Assembly (NCBI GenBank): GCA_016235265.1
Contig: JACRLI010000023.1
Coordinates: 67,316 to 131,315 of the forward strand
DNA: 64,000 nt
Direction of reading: 5' to 3'
Source of the DNA: Candidatus Eisenbacteria bacterium
Lineage (GTDB): Bacteria; Eisenbacteria; RBG-16-71-46; JACRLI01
Part shown: piece after piece, positions 44,363-53,024 of the stretch
How the letters are laid out: the number at the start of each line of letters is the position of its first letter
Position numbering within the stretch: position 1 is the stretch's first letter
Position numbers and translations under genes: made by a program
The notes under the pieces: model-generated
What the model was told of the DNA's origin: nothing
Database searches by the model: none
What the model saw: the letters and a program-made list of their open reading frames with translations, nothing else

Positions 44363-45910
44363 TTAGCGCAGGCGCACCAGGCGCTGGGTGCGCATTCCTG
44401 CTTCAGTGCTCAGGCGCACGAAGTAGAGGCCCGCGGGGGCGTGGGCGCCCGACGCATTCCTGCCGTCCCAGTCTACGCTGTGCTCCCCGGCGGTCTGCTG
44501 GGCCGCGGCGACCTGCCACACGGTGCGGCCGGCCACGTCCAGCACGTCCAGCGACACCCGCCCCGGTGTGGGGATCGAGTAGCGCAGGCGCTGCGGTCCG
44601 GCGCCGGGATTGGGGGAGGGGCGGTAGAGGGCCAGTGCATCCGTGGCGTTGCCGGCTCCCACCACGGGGACGGTCACGTGGAACATCGCGTCGCTGACGT
44701 CATTGCCCTGGTTCAGGGCGTGGTCGAACGCGGTGGCGCGGACCAGGGCGCTGTCGGTGGCTCCGTTGGGGATGGTCCAGGCGGTGGTTCCGCTGGCGGA
44801 CAGGCCGTGCTGCAGGGACAGCCACGGGCCGGCGGCACCGTGGACGGAGTAGTCCAGGTTCACGGAGTCCACGGCGACGTTGTCGGTGGACGACCACTGG
44901 ACCGTCTGCGAGCTGCCCTGCGGCCAGGATTCGCCGCCGTTGGGGGCGATCACGGTGGCGACGGGGCGGGTGGTGTCGGCGGCGGCCACGTCGCGGCGCA
45001 TCACCCAGTAGGTGGCGTTCATGAACAGGGTGCTGTCGGTGGCGCCGGCTTCGCCCCAGCCGTCGAAGATGTTGCTGTTGCCGGGCTGCGCCGAGCCGTC
45101 GTCGGCGGGGCTGCTGTCGCCCACGAACACGATGCGACCGTTGCCGTACACCACGCTGGCCGCCATCACCTGGGTGGTGCTGGACTGGGGCACGCCGTTC
45201 ATCCACACCTCCCCGCGCACCGTGGCGTTGATGCCCGGGTAGAGCACGAAGGAGTCCCCGGCGTGGAACGCCAGCCCCGTGACGTCGCCCACGGGGCCGT
45301 GGAGGACCGAGTCGCTGGCCGAGCTCGCGACGTTCGTGGAGGTCTGGGAGAAATTGTTGTTGCCCTCGCCGGTGACGTTCCAGTGCACACCCCAGAGTTT
45401 CTGGGCGTCCAGTGCGTTGTAGATGCGGGGGGAGTCCCAGCCGTCGCTGTTGCGGTCGGACGCGTTGTGGTCCCCCACCGCGACGATCCCGCCGCCGTCG
45501 CGCACAAAATTGAAGATGGCCGTGGATTCCGCCGCGCTGAACGGGGTATTCGGCTCGGGGATCACGAACGCGTCGAACTTCGAGAGGTCATAGGGATTCC
45601 CGATGTTGCCGTAGGTGATCCCGTACGCGGAGGTGAGCGTGGCCACGTACACGCCGCGCTTTGCCAGGTCGATACCCCACGAGGAGATGGCACCCAGCCA
45701 GGTGGTTCGCGGCGTGGCCATGGTCACGGTGGACTGGTCGGGCACCGGGAGCGGCTGGTCGGTGTCAATGATCCAGTCCGCGTTGCCGGCGGTCTCCGCG
45801 TGGGTGTTGTCGAAGAGCACCCGCTTCTGGGCCGCGGACGCGGGGGAGAAGTGCAGCAGGGCCAGCGTGGCCAGGACTGCCGGGATGGTCAGGGGTACGG
45901 CACGACGCAT
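44363..45910 (-). CDS. Secreted protein with GATase-like N-domain and C-terminal FlgD-like Ig domain
   Basis: The protein has 515 residues. It has a signal peptide (PLTIPAVLATLALLHFSPASA). The next 270 residues (RVLFDNTHAETAGNADWIID, FDAFVIPEPNTPFSAAESTA, VRDGGGIVAVGDHNASDRNS, GRIVFVGDSSPADDG) follow the class I glutamine-amidotransferase-like fold used by carbohydrate-binding or gliding-type proteins, without a visible catalytic Cys. An Ig-like region follows at about 310-400 (APNGGESWPQGSSQTVQWSS). It ends in a FlgD-like module (YRPSPNPGAGPQRLRYSIP, DWDGRNASGAHAPAGLYFVR, RLVRLR). It is probably surface-located, like the protein at 18693. A candidate extended -10 lies at 46042-46037. Confidence 0.8.
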   Translation of the reverse strand: MRRAVPLTIPAVLATLALLHFSPASAAQKRVLFDNTHAETAGNADWIIDTDQPLPVPDQSTVTMATPRTTWLGAISSWGIDLAKRGVYVATLTSAYGITYGNIGNPYDLSKFDAFVIPEPNTPFSAAESTAIFNFVRDGGGIVAVGDHNASDRNSDGWDSPRIYNALDAQKLWGVHWNVTGEGNNNFSQTSTNVASSASDSVLHGPVGDVTGLAFHAGDSFVLYPGINATVRGEVWMNGVPQSSTTQVMAASVVYGNGRIVFVGDSSPADDGSAQPGNSNIFDGWGEAGATDSTLFMNATYWVMRRDVAAADTTRPVATVIAPNGGESWPQGSSQTVQWSSTDNVAVDSVNLDYSVHGAAGPWLSLQHGLSASGTTAWTIPNGATDSALVRATAFDHALNQGNDVSDAMFHVTVPVVGAGNATDALALYRPSPNPGAGPQRLRYSIPTPGRVSLDVLDVAGRTVWQVAAAQQTAGEHSVDWDGRNASGAHAPAGLYFVRLSTEAGMRTQRLVRLR

Positions 45911-46036
45911 GGTGGCCCTTTCCGGTTGGCGGAGCGCGAAGTGGTCGTCGGGGAACGGGGGCCGCCGCGCCGCTCACGGGGGATGTGAGTCGGGGGATCC
46001 CCACGCGGAGAATCCCCCACCGGCGCAACATAGTGG

Positions 46037-46042
46037 ATTATA
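46037..46042 (-). promoter_or_regulatory. Candidate extended -10 promoter of the gene at 44363
   Basis: On the minus strand the sequence reads TGCTATAAT, a perfect -10 with the upstream TGn extension, in an otherwise GC-rich region. It would give a leader of about 120 bases. No good -35 is needed or seen. Confidence 0.5.
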
Positions 46043-46090
46043 GCAGAGAAGACGGTCCCGGGGACAGCCCGGATCGGGGCCGCCCGGACC

Positions 46091-46113
46091 CCGGCCTGGT
46101 TGCGACAGGCCGG
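46091..46113 (-). terminator. Hairpin after sthA
   Basis: An eight-base perfect stem CCGGCCTG / CAGGCCGG with a seven-base loop lies 44 bases past the sthA stop, upstream of the promoter of the next minus-strand gene. No T tract follows. Confidence 0.45.
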
Positions 46114-46156
46114 ACCGCGGCCTGATCGGCCCTTGAAGGAGTCCGCCCGCGCCGCT

Positions 46157-47575
46157 TCAGGCCGCCCGCGGCAGGGCGACCGATCCCGGGGCGACGCCCA
46201 GCTTGTTCATGCAGTCCAGCGCCGCGACCTTGTAGCACTCCGCCAGGGTGGGGTAGTTGAACACGTTGGCCAGGAAGAACTCGAGCCCCCCGCCGAAGGC
46301 CATCACCGCCTGGGCGATGTGAATCAGCTCGGTGGCCCCGGTGCCGATGGCGTGGGCCCCCAGCAGCGCGCGCGACTCGCGGTGGAACAGGAGCTTCACC
46401 AAGCCGTTCTCGTCGCCCAGGATCTGGCCGCGGGCGATCTCGCGGTAGCGGGCCACGCCCACCTCGTAGGGCACGCCGTCCCGCGTGAGCTCGTCCTCGC
46501 TGCGCCCCACGAAGCTGATCTCGGGGATGGAGTAGATGCCGTAGGGGAACAGCACCGGCACCATGCCCGACGCGATGCCCAGCGCGTGGCAGGCCGCGAG
46601 GCGGCCCTGCTCGGCGCTGGTGGAGGCCAGGCTGGGGAAGCCGATCACGTCGCCCGCGGCATAGATGTGCGCCACCGCGGTTCGGAACTGCCCGTCCACC
46701 TTGATGCGGCCGCGGCCGTCCGCTTCCAGGCCGGCGGCGTCCAGGTTGAGGTCCTCCGTGGCGCCCGCCCGCCCGGCGGAGTACAGCAGCGCCTGCGAAG
46801 TGATCACCTTGCCGCTGCCCAGCCGCGCCACGGCGCGGCCGTCGCCGTCCATCTCGATGGAGCTCACATCCTCGCCCAGCCGGAACACCACACCCATGTC
46901 GCGCAGCTGGAACACCAGGTCGTCCACGATCTCGCTGTCCAGGAACTCCATCAGCCGCGGCCGCTTGTCCACCAGCGTGACGCGCGTGCCCAGCACCGCG
47001 AACATGGACGCGTACTCCGTGCCGATCACCCCGCCACCCACCACCGTGAGGGTGCGGGGGATGTCGCGCAGCCGGAGCACCTGGTCGGTGTCCAGGATCA
47101 CCTCGCCGTCGGTGGGGATGCTGTCGGGCACCGCCGGCCGCGTCCCCACGGCGATCACAATCCGCTCCGCCGACACGCGCAGCGGCTCGCCCTCGCCGCG
47201 CACCACCAGCGTGTGCGGATCCACAAAGGTGGCCGTGCCGGTGAGCACGGCGATGCCGTTGCGCTGCATCTGGGAGCGGATTACCTGCATCTCGCGCTGC
47301 ACCACGCAGTCGGTGCGCCGGTGCAGGTCCTGTGCGGTGATGTTCTGCTTCACCCGGTGGGAGTCGCCGTACATGCCGCGCTGCTGGTGGCCGGTGAGGT
47401 ACAGCACGGCCTCGCGCAGCGTCTTGCTGGGCACCGTCCCGGTGTTCAGGCACACGCCCCCCACCGCCTCGCGCCGCTCCACGACGGCGACGCTGTGGCC
47501 CAGCTTGGACGCCTGCACCGCGGCGCGCTGCCCGGCGGGGCCGGTCCCGATGACCAGCAGGTCGAATTCCAGCAT
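46157..47575 (-). CDS. sthA: Soluble pyridine nucleotide transhydrogenase
   Basis: The protein has 472 residues. This FAD flavoprotein exchanges hydride between NADPH and NAD in the cytoplasm. The FAD-binding N-terminus FDLLVIGTGPAGQRAAVQAS and NAD fold TVVGGGVIGTEYASMFAVLG are clear. At the position of the disulfide in lipoamide dehydrogenase, CLNTGTVPSKTLREAV keeps Cys42 but has Thr47 in place of the second Cys, as expected for SthA rather than a disulfide reductase. The ATG at 47575 has GGAGGG upstream; longer in-frame extensions lack homology. It lies 35 bases behind the FAD oxidoreductase gene, so the two may be co-transcribed. The membrane enzyme pntAB is also in this window. Confidence 0.93.
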   Translation of the reverse strand: MLEFDLLVIGTGPAGQRAAVQASKLGHSVAVVERREAVGGVCLNTGTVPSKTLREAVLYLTGHQQRGMYGDSHRVKQNITAQDLHRRTDCVVQREMQVIRSQMQRNGIAVLTGTATFVDPHTLVVRGEGEPLRVSAERIVIAVGTRPAVPDSIPTDGEVILDTDQVLRLRDIPRTLTVVGGGVIGTEYASMFAVLGTRVTLVDKRPRLMEFLDSEIVDDLVFQLRDMGVVFRLGEDVSSIEMDGDGRAVARLGSGKVITSQALLYSAGRAGATEDLNLDAAGLEADGRGRIKVDGQFRTAVAHIYAAGDVIGFPSLASTSAEQGRLAACHALGIASGMVPVLFPYGIYSIPEISFVGRSEDELTRDGVPYEVGVARYREIARGQILGDENGLVKLLFHRESRALLGAHAIGTGATELIHIAQAVMAFGGGLEFFLANVFNYPTLAECYKVAALDCMNKLGVAPGSVALPRAA

Positions 47576-47610
47576 GGTGGTTCCCTCCACCGCGGGACGG
47601 GCCCGCAGGT

Positions 47611-49260
47611 TCAGTTTCCCTGGGTCGGCTCGGCCGGGCGGCGCAGGGGGGCAGTGAGCGCCAGGTTGCGCACCCAGGAGATCGCGGCACGCGCGGCACG
47701 CAGCACGCGCCACGCCAGGCGCGCCGCGGCGTGTCCCGGCGGGGCCGCGCCCGGGGGCACGGCCACGGCTGCGTACTCGGTTTCGGCGAGGGCCGCGAGC
47801 AGGGCCAGCACGACCCCGGAGCCTGCCTGCAGGCTCACGCGCACCCGCGCGCGGCGCAGGAACAGGACCCGGAACCCCGTCACGGCACGCAGGCGCCGCG
47901 CGAGGGATGCGGCCGCTCCCATAAACTGCGCCGCGGCTTCCGACTCCATCACGGCGTTGCACCCGAGGCCCGCGACGGCGCCTTCCCCGGACGCCGGCCC
48001 GGAGGCGCGCCGGTCCAGGATGCGCCGGGCAGTCCCGGGGGATTCCCGCTCGCGGTGCGCGGAGAGCGACGGGGCCTGCAGGAGCTCCTCCGAGGACGCG
48101 TCCTCGAAGTCCACGTACACGCCGCCCTCGGCGGACAGGTACTCGAGATTGGTCGGCAGCCGGCCGGAGCGTTCCGCCTCCTCGGCCAGGCAGCGGGCGA
48201 AGCGCAGCGCCGCGACGGGCTCGCGAAACGCGAAGAAGTGCGCCCGCGCCTCCAGCGGCTCGCGCGGCACCCCCGCATCCACGTGCAGGGCGACCACCAC
48301 GCCGACGCGGAAGTCGGAACCGCACAGGTCGGCGGGGCGCAGCGGCGGAAGCCCGGCGCGGTCCAGCCAGTCCAGCGCCGCCTCCACCTCCAGGTGCCTC
48401 GGGCCGCGGCGGAGATCCTCGAGGAGGTCCAGCCCGCCGTCGTCATGAAGCCGCAGGAAGTAGCCGTCGGGAGTCGCCAGGTCCACCGCGCGCACTCCCG
48501 ACGGGCCCGGTCCGTGCGCGAAACTGTTGCGGCCGATTCCCGAAGCGGAGAACCAGGCGGCCACGGAGTGCGACTCGTCCTCGGGCACCGCGCGCAGCGC
48601 GAGGCCGGCGCCGGCCAGCCGCTCCCGCGCGGCCGCCGCGGTCACTCCCGCCCCCAGCACCACGCGCCGTCGCGCGGCGCTGACCCCGAGCGCGGTGAGG
48701 CCGGAGAGATCCAGCACCAGGCAGTCCTTCTGAACTGCCCCGGGCCGGGCCTCCGTGGGGCCAACCGCGGCGCCGGGGGCCTGGACCCGGACCCTCGTGC
48801 CGCGGGTGCGGGCCCATACCAGCGCGCGGGCCACCTCCCAGCCGTCCTGAGGACGGAACCACACGGCTGCGGGAGCCGCCGGCCTGAGTCTCTCCAGTCC
48901 CGCACGCACGGTCGAGATCCACGCGCGGCCGGCCCCGGCGGAAACCCCGCCCGCCCGGACCGGTCCCACGTGGATCCTCCCCGCCAGGGTGCGCAACTGG
49001 CCCGCCTCCGCCTGGGCCGCGAGGGCTTCGTACAGAGAGTATGCGGCGCTCCGCGCGAGCATCAGCCCCGGCGCTTCCTGGAGCGCGCCGCCGGCCTCGG
49101 GGAGCCACGCGCGAATCGCCCGCACCTCGGGGGCCGGCATGGCCGCGGGCATGGGTGGGGCAGCGGGGGGCCCATCCGGCCGCAACCCGCTCACAGCGCT
49201 TTCGTTGTCCGCCCCGGCCGGCGATGCGCCGCCCGGCGCCAGATTGAGTCCCGTTTCCAT
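47611..49260 (-). CDS. FAD-binding (PCMH-type) oxidoreductase of unknown substrate
   Basis: The protein has 549 residues. I chose the ATG at 49260 (AAGGA just upstream); a GTG at 49362 is an alternative that adds 34 residues. After an Ala/Pro-rich N-terminus and a helical region, about 140-290 is the FAD-binding fold of glycolate-oxidase-type enzymes: AAVWFRPQDGWEVARALVWA, LVLDLSGLTALGVSAARRRV, VLGAGVTAAAARERLAGAGL, GIGRNSFAHGPGPSGVRAVD. The remainder resembles a weak FAD-oxidase C-terminal domain. A hydrophobic segment (VVLALLAALAETEYAAVAVP) near 490 may help membrane association. It is divergent from the act operon and upstream of sthA. The substrate cannot be inferred. Confidence 0.75.
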   Translation of the reverse strand: METGLNLAPGGASPAGADNESAVSGLRPDGPPAAPPMPAAMPAPEVRAIRAWLPEAGGALQEAPGLMLARSAAYSLYEALAAQAEAGQLRTLAGRIHVGPVRAGGVSAGAGRAWISTVRAGLERLRPAAPAAVWFRPQDGWEVARALVWARTRGTRVRVQAPGAAVGPTEARPGAVQKDCLVLDLSGLTALGVSAARRRVVLGAGVTAAAARERLAGAGLALRAVPEDESHSVAAWFSASGIGRNSFAHGPGPSGVRAVDLATPDGYFLRLHDDGGLDLLEDLRRGPRHLEVEAALDWLDRAGLPPLRPADLCGSDFRVGVVVALHVDAGVPREPLEARAHFFAFREPVAALRFARCLAEEAERSGRLPTNLEYLSAEGGVYVDFEDASSEELLQAPSLSAHRERESPGTARRILDRRASGPASGEGAVAGLGCNAVMESEAAAQFMGAAASLARRLRAVTGFRVLFLRRARVRVSLQAGSGVVLALLAALAETEYAAVAVPPGAAPPGHAAARLAWRVLRAARAAISWVRNLALTAPLRRPAEPTQGN

Positions 49261-49473
49261 CGGGTCCTTAATCGGCAGGGCGGGACCGGAAGTCCATGCT
49301 TGCGTGAGTCCGGCATTTCGGTTAAGTTGGCGCGGTTGTTTGGACTCGAGCTGGCCGCTCACCTAAGGAATCTCACCACGCTCGGCAGCGGTACCCGGCA
49401 GGTGCGGGTGCGCCTGGGCGGTTGTAGAGATTGCGTTGACTTCCGCGGGGGGCTCCCCGGTCCCCGTGGCGGA
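49261..49473. promoter_or_regulatory. 213-base divergent region carrying the act operon promoter
   Basis: On the plus strand TTGCGT (49300-49305) and TAAGTT (49323-49328) are 17 bases apart; three and four positions match consensus, so this is only a candidate. TTGTTTGG and further T-rich patches follow. I see no clear operator palindrome. Confidence 0.3.
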
Positions 49474-50073
49474 ATGAGACTCATGGATCGATCGTCGGCC
49501 CGTTTCCTGATCGGATCGCTTGTCCTACTGGCCGCGGCACTCTCCCTCGAGGGGTGTGGCCCCGCGCGCGGGGTCATTACTTCCTCCGGCGTGACCGTGC
49601 CTTCCGCCGCCCGCGGCATCCCGTCCTCCGGCCCGGTCCAGCCCATCGACTTCCGTCACAACATCCACGCGGGCCAGTACCGGATCCCGTGCCTGTACTG
49701 CCACGCCTACGCCGACAAGTCGCCGGTGGCGAACATTCCGGCCGTCTCCGTGTGCATGAACTGCCACAAGTTCGTGAACGGCTCCACGCCCGAGTTCGAC
49801 AAGCAGATCCAGTCGGTGCGCGACTACTTCACGCGCGGCGAGCCGATCCCCTGGGTCAGCGTCTACCGTCTCCCGGACCACGCGTTCTTCAACCACAAGC
49901 GGCACGTGAAGGCCGGGCTGGAATGCCAGGCCTGTCACGGGCCGGTGGAGACGATGGAGCGGGTCTACAAGTACTCATCGCTGAAGATGGGCTGGTGCGT
50001 GAAGTGCCACAAGGCGAACCTCCACAACACGAAGTTCGCCGCCAGCATCGACTGTTACACCTGCCACAGGTGA
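49474..50073 (+). CDS. actA: Alternative complex III subunit A, pentahaem cytochrome c
   Basis: The protein has 199 residues. Five CxxCH haem-binding motifs are present (CLYCH, CMNCH, CQACH, CVKCH, CYTCH), as in ActA of other alternative complexes III. The N-terminus is hydrophobic and ends LSLEGC, so Cys28 may be lipidated and anchor the protein to the outer face of the membrane. ActA passes electrons from the complex towards ActE or an oxidase. The ATG at 49474 is chosen; a second ATG three codons later is possible. It is the first gene of actABCDEF, seven bases before actB. Confidence 0.92.
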   Translation: MRLMDRSSARFLIGSLVLLAAALSLEGCGPARGVITSSGVTVPSAARGIPSSGPVQPIDFRHNIHAGQYRIPCLYCHAYADKSPVANIPAVSVCMNCHKFVNGSTPEFDKQIQSVRDYFTRGEPIPWVSVYRLPDHAFFNHKRHVKAGLECQACHGPVETMERVYKYSSLKMGWCVKCHKANLHNTKFAASIDCYTCHR

Positions 50074-50080
50074 TTCGAAG

Positions 50081-53023
50081 ATGTCCGACGGATTGAAGCG
50101 GCGCGATTTCCTGAAGCTGGTGGGCCTCGGCGGTGCGGCCGTGGCGGCAGGCTGTGCCCGGCGGCCCGCCGAGACGGTGCTCCCGTTCTCCGCGCAGCCC
50201 GAGGACATCATCCCCGGCATTCCCACGTATTACTCCAGCGCGTGCCGCGAGTGTCCGGCGGGCTGCGGGGTGGTGGCCACCACCCGCGAGGGTCGCGTCG
50301 TCAAGCTGGAGGGCAACGCGGAGCACCCGGTGAACCGGGGCGCGCTGTGCGCGCGCGGCCAGGCCGGCCTGCAGTCGCTGTACCACCCCGACCGGCTGCG
50401 CACCCCGATGCAGCGCGACGGCGCCACCTGGAAGCCCGTGACCTGGGACCAGGCGCTGGGCCTGCTGGCGGTGAAGGCGCGCGCCGCGGGGGCGAGGACC
50501 GCGGTGGTGACCGGCCACGAGACCGGCGCGGTGGACCGCCTGGTCGGCGAGTGGCTGGCGGCGCTGGGCTCCAACCAGAGGCTGCGCCACGAGGCATACG
50601 GTCACGAGGCATTGCGCGAAGCCACGCGGCTGGCGTTCGGGCGGGCGGTGGTGCCCACGCACGACTTCGCGAAGGCCCGCGTGGTGTTCTCGCTGGGCGC
50701 GGATTTCCTCGAGACCTGGCTGAACCCGGTGGGCGCGGCGCGCGGCATGGCCGACGGGCGCGACGGCCGCGCCGACGGCGCGCGCTTCGTGGCCTTCACC
50801 TCGCGCCAGGACCTCACCGCCGCCAACGCCGACCAGGTGGTTTCGATCCAGCCGGGCTCCGAGATCGCGGTGGCCCTGGGCCTGCTGCACGTGATCACCG
50901 CCGAGGGGCTGGGGGAGCGCTCCGCAGCGGCCGCGGCGGCCGCGTGGGACCCGGCCACGGTGGAGAAGCACTCCGGGGTGCCCGCCGAGGCGCTGCGCCG
51001 GCTGGCCCGCGAGTTCGCGGCGGCCCGCCCGGGCCTTGCGGTCGCCGGGGGCGTGGCCTCGCAGGGCGACAACGCCACCGGGCTGTGCCTGGCGGTGCAC
51101 CTGCTCAACGCGGCCTGCGGCAACGTGGGCGCCACGGTGAACCTGGACGCCGCGCAGCGGCTCGAGGGCCTGGCGTCGCTGCGCGAGATGAAGGCGCTGG
51201 TGGACCGCATGAACGCGGGGGGTGTGGACGTGCTGGTGATGCACGGCGCCAACCCGGCGTTCACGCTGCCCGCCTCGCTGGGTTTTGCCGCGGCGCTCAA
51301 GAAGGTGGGCTTCAAGGTGAGCCTGGCCCGCCAGATGGACGAGACCGCCGAGCTGTTCGACCTGGTGCTCCCCGCCAGTCACGCGCTCGAGTCGTGGGAT
51401 GACGCGGAGCCGGTGACGGGCGTGCGCAACCTGCTGCAGCCCGCGATGCGCCCGGTGTTCGGGACCCGCTCGCTGGGGGAGATCTTCTTCGCCACCGGCA
51501 GGCAGGTCGGCATGGCGCTCAAGCAGGCCGACTTCCTTGGCTACCTGCAGGACGCCTGGAAGCCGCTGCACGCCGCGCACGGCGGCGGCGTGGACTTCGA
51601 CACATTCTGGACCCGCACGGTGCAGGCGGGCGGCCTCTTCAGCCCGCCAGCGGCCTCCGCGGCGCGCGTGCTGCCGGGCGCGGGGGCCTTCAGGTTCGCG
51701 CTGCCGCGACTCTCCGGCGCGGAGGGCGACCCGGCGCTGCTGGTGTTCCCCTCGGCGCTCTTCTACGACGGCCGCGATGCCTCCAAGCCGTGGCTGCAGG
51801 AGCTGCCCGACCCGGTCTCGAAGGTGGTGTGGAACTCGTGGCTGGAGGTGTCTCCGGCCACCGCGAAGGCGTTGGGCGTGGAGCAGGGCGACGTGGTGGC
51901 GGTGGAAGGACTGGAGCAGCGCCTCGAGGCGCCGGTCCTCGTCTACGAGGGGCTGCGCGACGACGCCGTGGCCCTGCCGCTGGGCCAGGGCCACACCAGC
52001 CTCGGCCGCTACGCCAAGGGCCACGGGATGAACCCGTTCGCCGCGCTGCGACCGGTGCTGGACGAGGCCTCGGGGGCGCCGGCCTATCTGCAGGCGCGGG
52101 TGAAGCTGGTGAAGACCGGCCGTCATGAGAAGCTGACCAGCGTTTCCTACGGGACCGACCAGCTGGACCGCGGCATCGCGCAGCTGATCCCGGCGGCGGC
52201 GCTGGCCACGGCGAAGCCGCCGGTGCCCTTCGGGGACGCCGCGCTGGAGACGCCGTACGTGCCGAGATACAAGAAGGAGTACGCCAAGCGGCCGCTGTCC
52301 GCGAACCCCCTCAACTCCGGGCACCGCTGGGGCATGGCCATCGACCTGGACCGCTGCACCGGCTGCAGCGCGTGCGTCACCGCCTGCTACGCGGAGAACA
52401 ACATCATGGTGGTGGGCAGGGACGAGGCCCACAAGCACCGCGTGATGTCCTGGATCCGGATCGAGAAGTTCTACGAGCGGCGCCCCGACGGCTCGCTCGA
52501 GGTGCGCCACCTGCCCATGACCTGCCAGCAGTGCGACAACGCCGGCTGCGAGACGGTCTGCCCCGTGTACGCCACCTATCACAATCCCGAGGGCATCAAC
52601 GCCCAGATCTACAACCGCTGCATCGGCACGCGGTACTGCTCCAACAACTGCCCGTACCGGGTGCGCCGGTTCAACTACGTGCCGGCCGAGCACCCCGAGC
52701 CGCTGAACTGGCAGTACAACCCCGAGGTCACGGTGCGCAGCAAGGGCGTGATGGAGAAGTGCAGCTTCTGCATCCAGCGGATCACCGCCGCTCGCGACAC
52801 CGCCAAGGACGAGGGGCGCGACATCCGCGACGGCGACGTGACCCCCGCGTGCGCGGGCACCTGCCCGTCGCAGGCGATCGTATTCGGCAACCTGGACGAC
52901 CCGAACAGCCGCGTGGCCCGGCTGGCGACGAACCCGCGCGGATACAAGGTCCTCGAAATGCTGAACATGCAGCCCAACGTCAACTACCTCAAGCGCGTCC
53001 GGCGTGACGCGGCGAAGGCCTGA
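50081..53023 (+). CDS. actB: Alternative complex III subunit B (molybdopterin-fold plus iron-sulfur)
   Basis: The protein has 980 residues. A Tat-type signal is present (KRRDFLKLVGLGGAAVAAGC). Residues about 50-690 form the molybdoenzyme-like B1 domain, which in this family carries no molybdenum. It begins with Cys55-Cys58-Cys62-Cys90 in the spacing of an N-terminal 4Fe-4S site (CRECPAGC..ALCARGQ). Residues about 745-980 are the B2 ferredoxin domain with four cysteine clusters: CTGCSACVTACYAEN (from Cys759), CQQCDNAGCETVCP, CSNNCPYRVRR and CSFC..CAGTCPSQAIVFG. It relays electrons from quinol to the haem subunits. It overlaps nothing and is followed one base later by actC. Confidence 0.94.
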   Translation: MSDGLKRRDFLKLVGLGGAAVAAGCARRPAETVLPFSAQPEDIIPGIPTYYSSACRECPAGCGVVATTREGRVVKLEGNAEHPVNRGALCARGQAGLQSLYHPDRLRTPMQRDGATWKPVTWDQALGLLAVKARAAGARTAVVTGHETGAVDRLVGEWLAALGSNQRLRHEAYGHEALREATRLAFGRAVVPTHDFAKARVVFSLGADFLETWLNPVGAARGMADGRDGRADGARFVAFTSRQDLTAANADQVVSIQPGSEIAVALGLLHVITAEGLGERSAAAAAAAWDPATVEKHSGVPAEALRRLAREFAAARPGLAVAGGVASQGDNATGLCLAVHLLNAACGNVGATVNLDAAQRLEGLASLREMKALVDRMNAGGVDVLVMHGANPAFTLPASLGFAAALKKVGFKVSLARQMDETAELFDLVLPASHALESWDDAEPVTGVRNLLQPAMRPVFGTRSLGEIFFATGRQVGMALKQADFLGYLQDAWKPLHAAHGGGVDFDTFWTRTVQAGGLFSPPAASAARVLPGAGAFRFALPRLSGAEGDPALLVFPSALFYDGRDASKPWLQELPDPVSKVVWNSWLEVSPATAKALGVEQGDVVAVEGLEQRLEAPVLVYEGLRDDAVALPLGQGHTSLGRYAKGHGMNPFAALRPVLDEASGAPAYLQARVKLVKTGRHEKLTSVSYGTDQLDRGIAQLIPAAALATAKPPVPFGDAALETPYVPRYKKEYAKRPLSANPLNSGHRWGMAIDLDRCTGCSACVTACYAENNIMVVGRDEAHKHRVMSWIRIEKFYERRPDGSLEVRHLPMTCQQCDNAGCETVCPVYATYHNPEGINAQIYNRCIGTRYCSNNCPYRVRRFNYVPAEHPEPLNWQYNPEVTVRSKGVMEKCSFCIQRITAARDTAKDEGRDIRDGDVTPACAGTCPSQAIVFGNLDDPNSRVARLATNPRGYKVLEMLNMQPNVNYLKRVRRDAAKA

Positions 53024-53024
53024 C

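Noticed and set aside
46157..47575. Lipoamide dehydrogenase instead of sthA
   Set aside because: The second redox cysteine is replaced by Thr (CLNTGTVPSK), which fits the soluble transhydrogenase and excludes disulfide chemistry.
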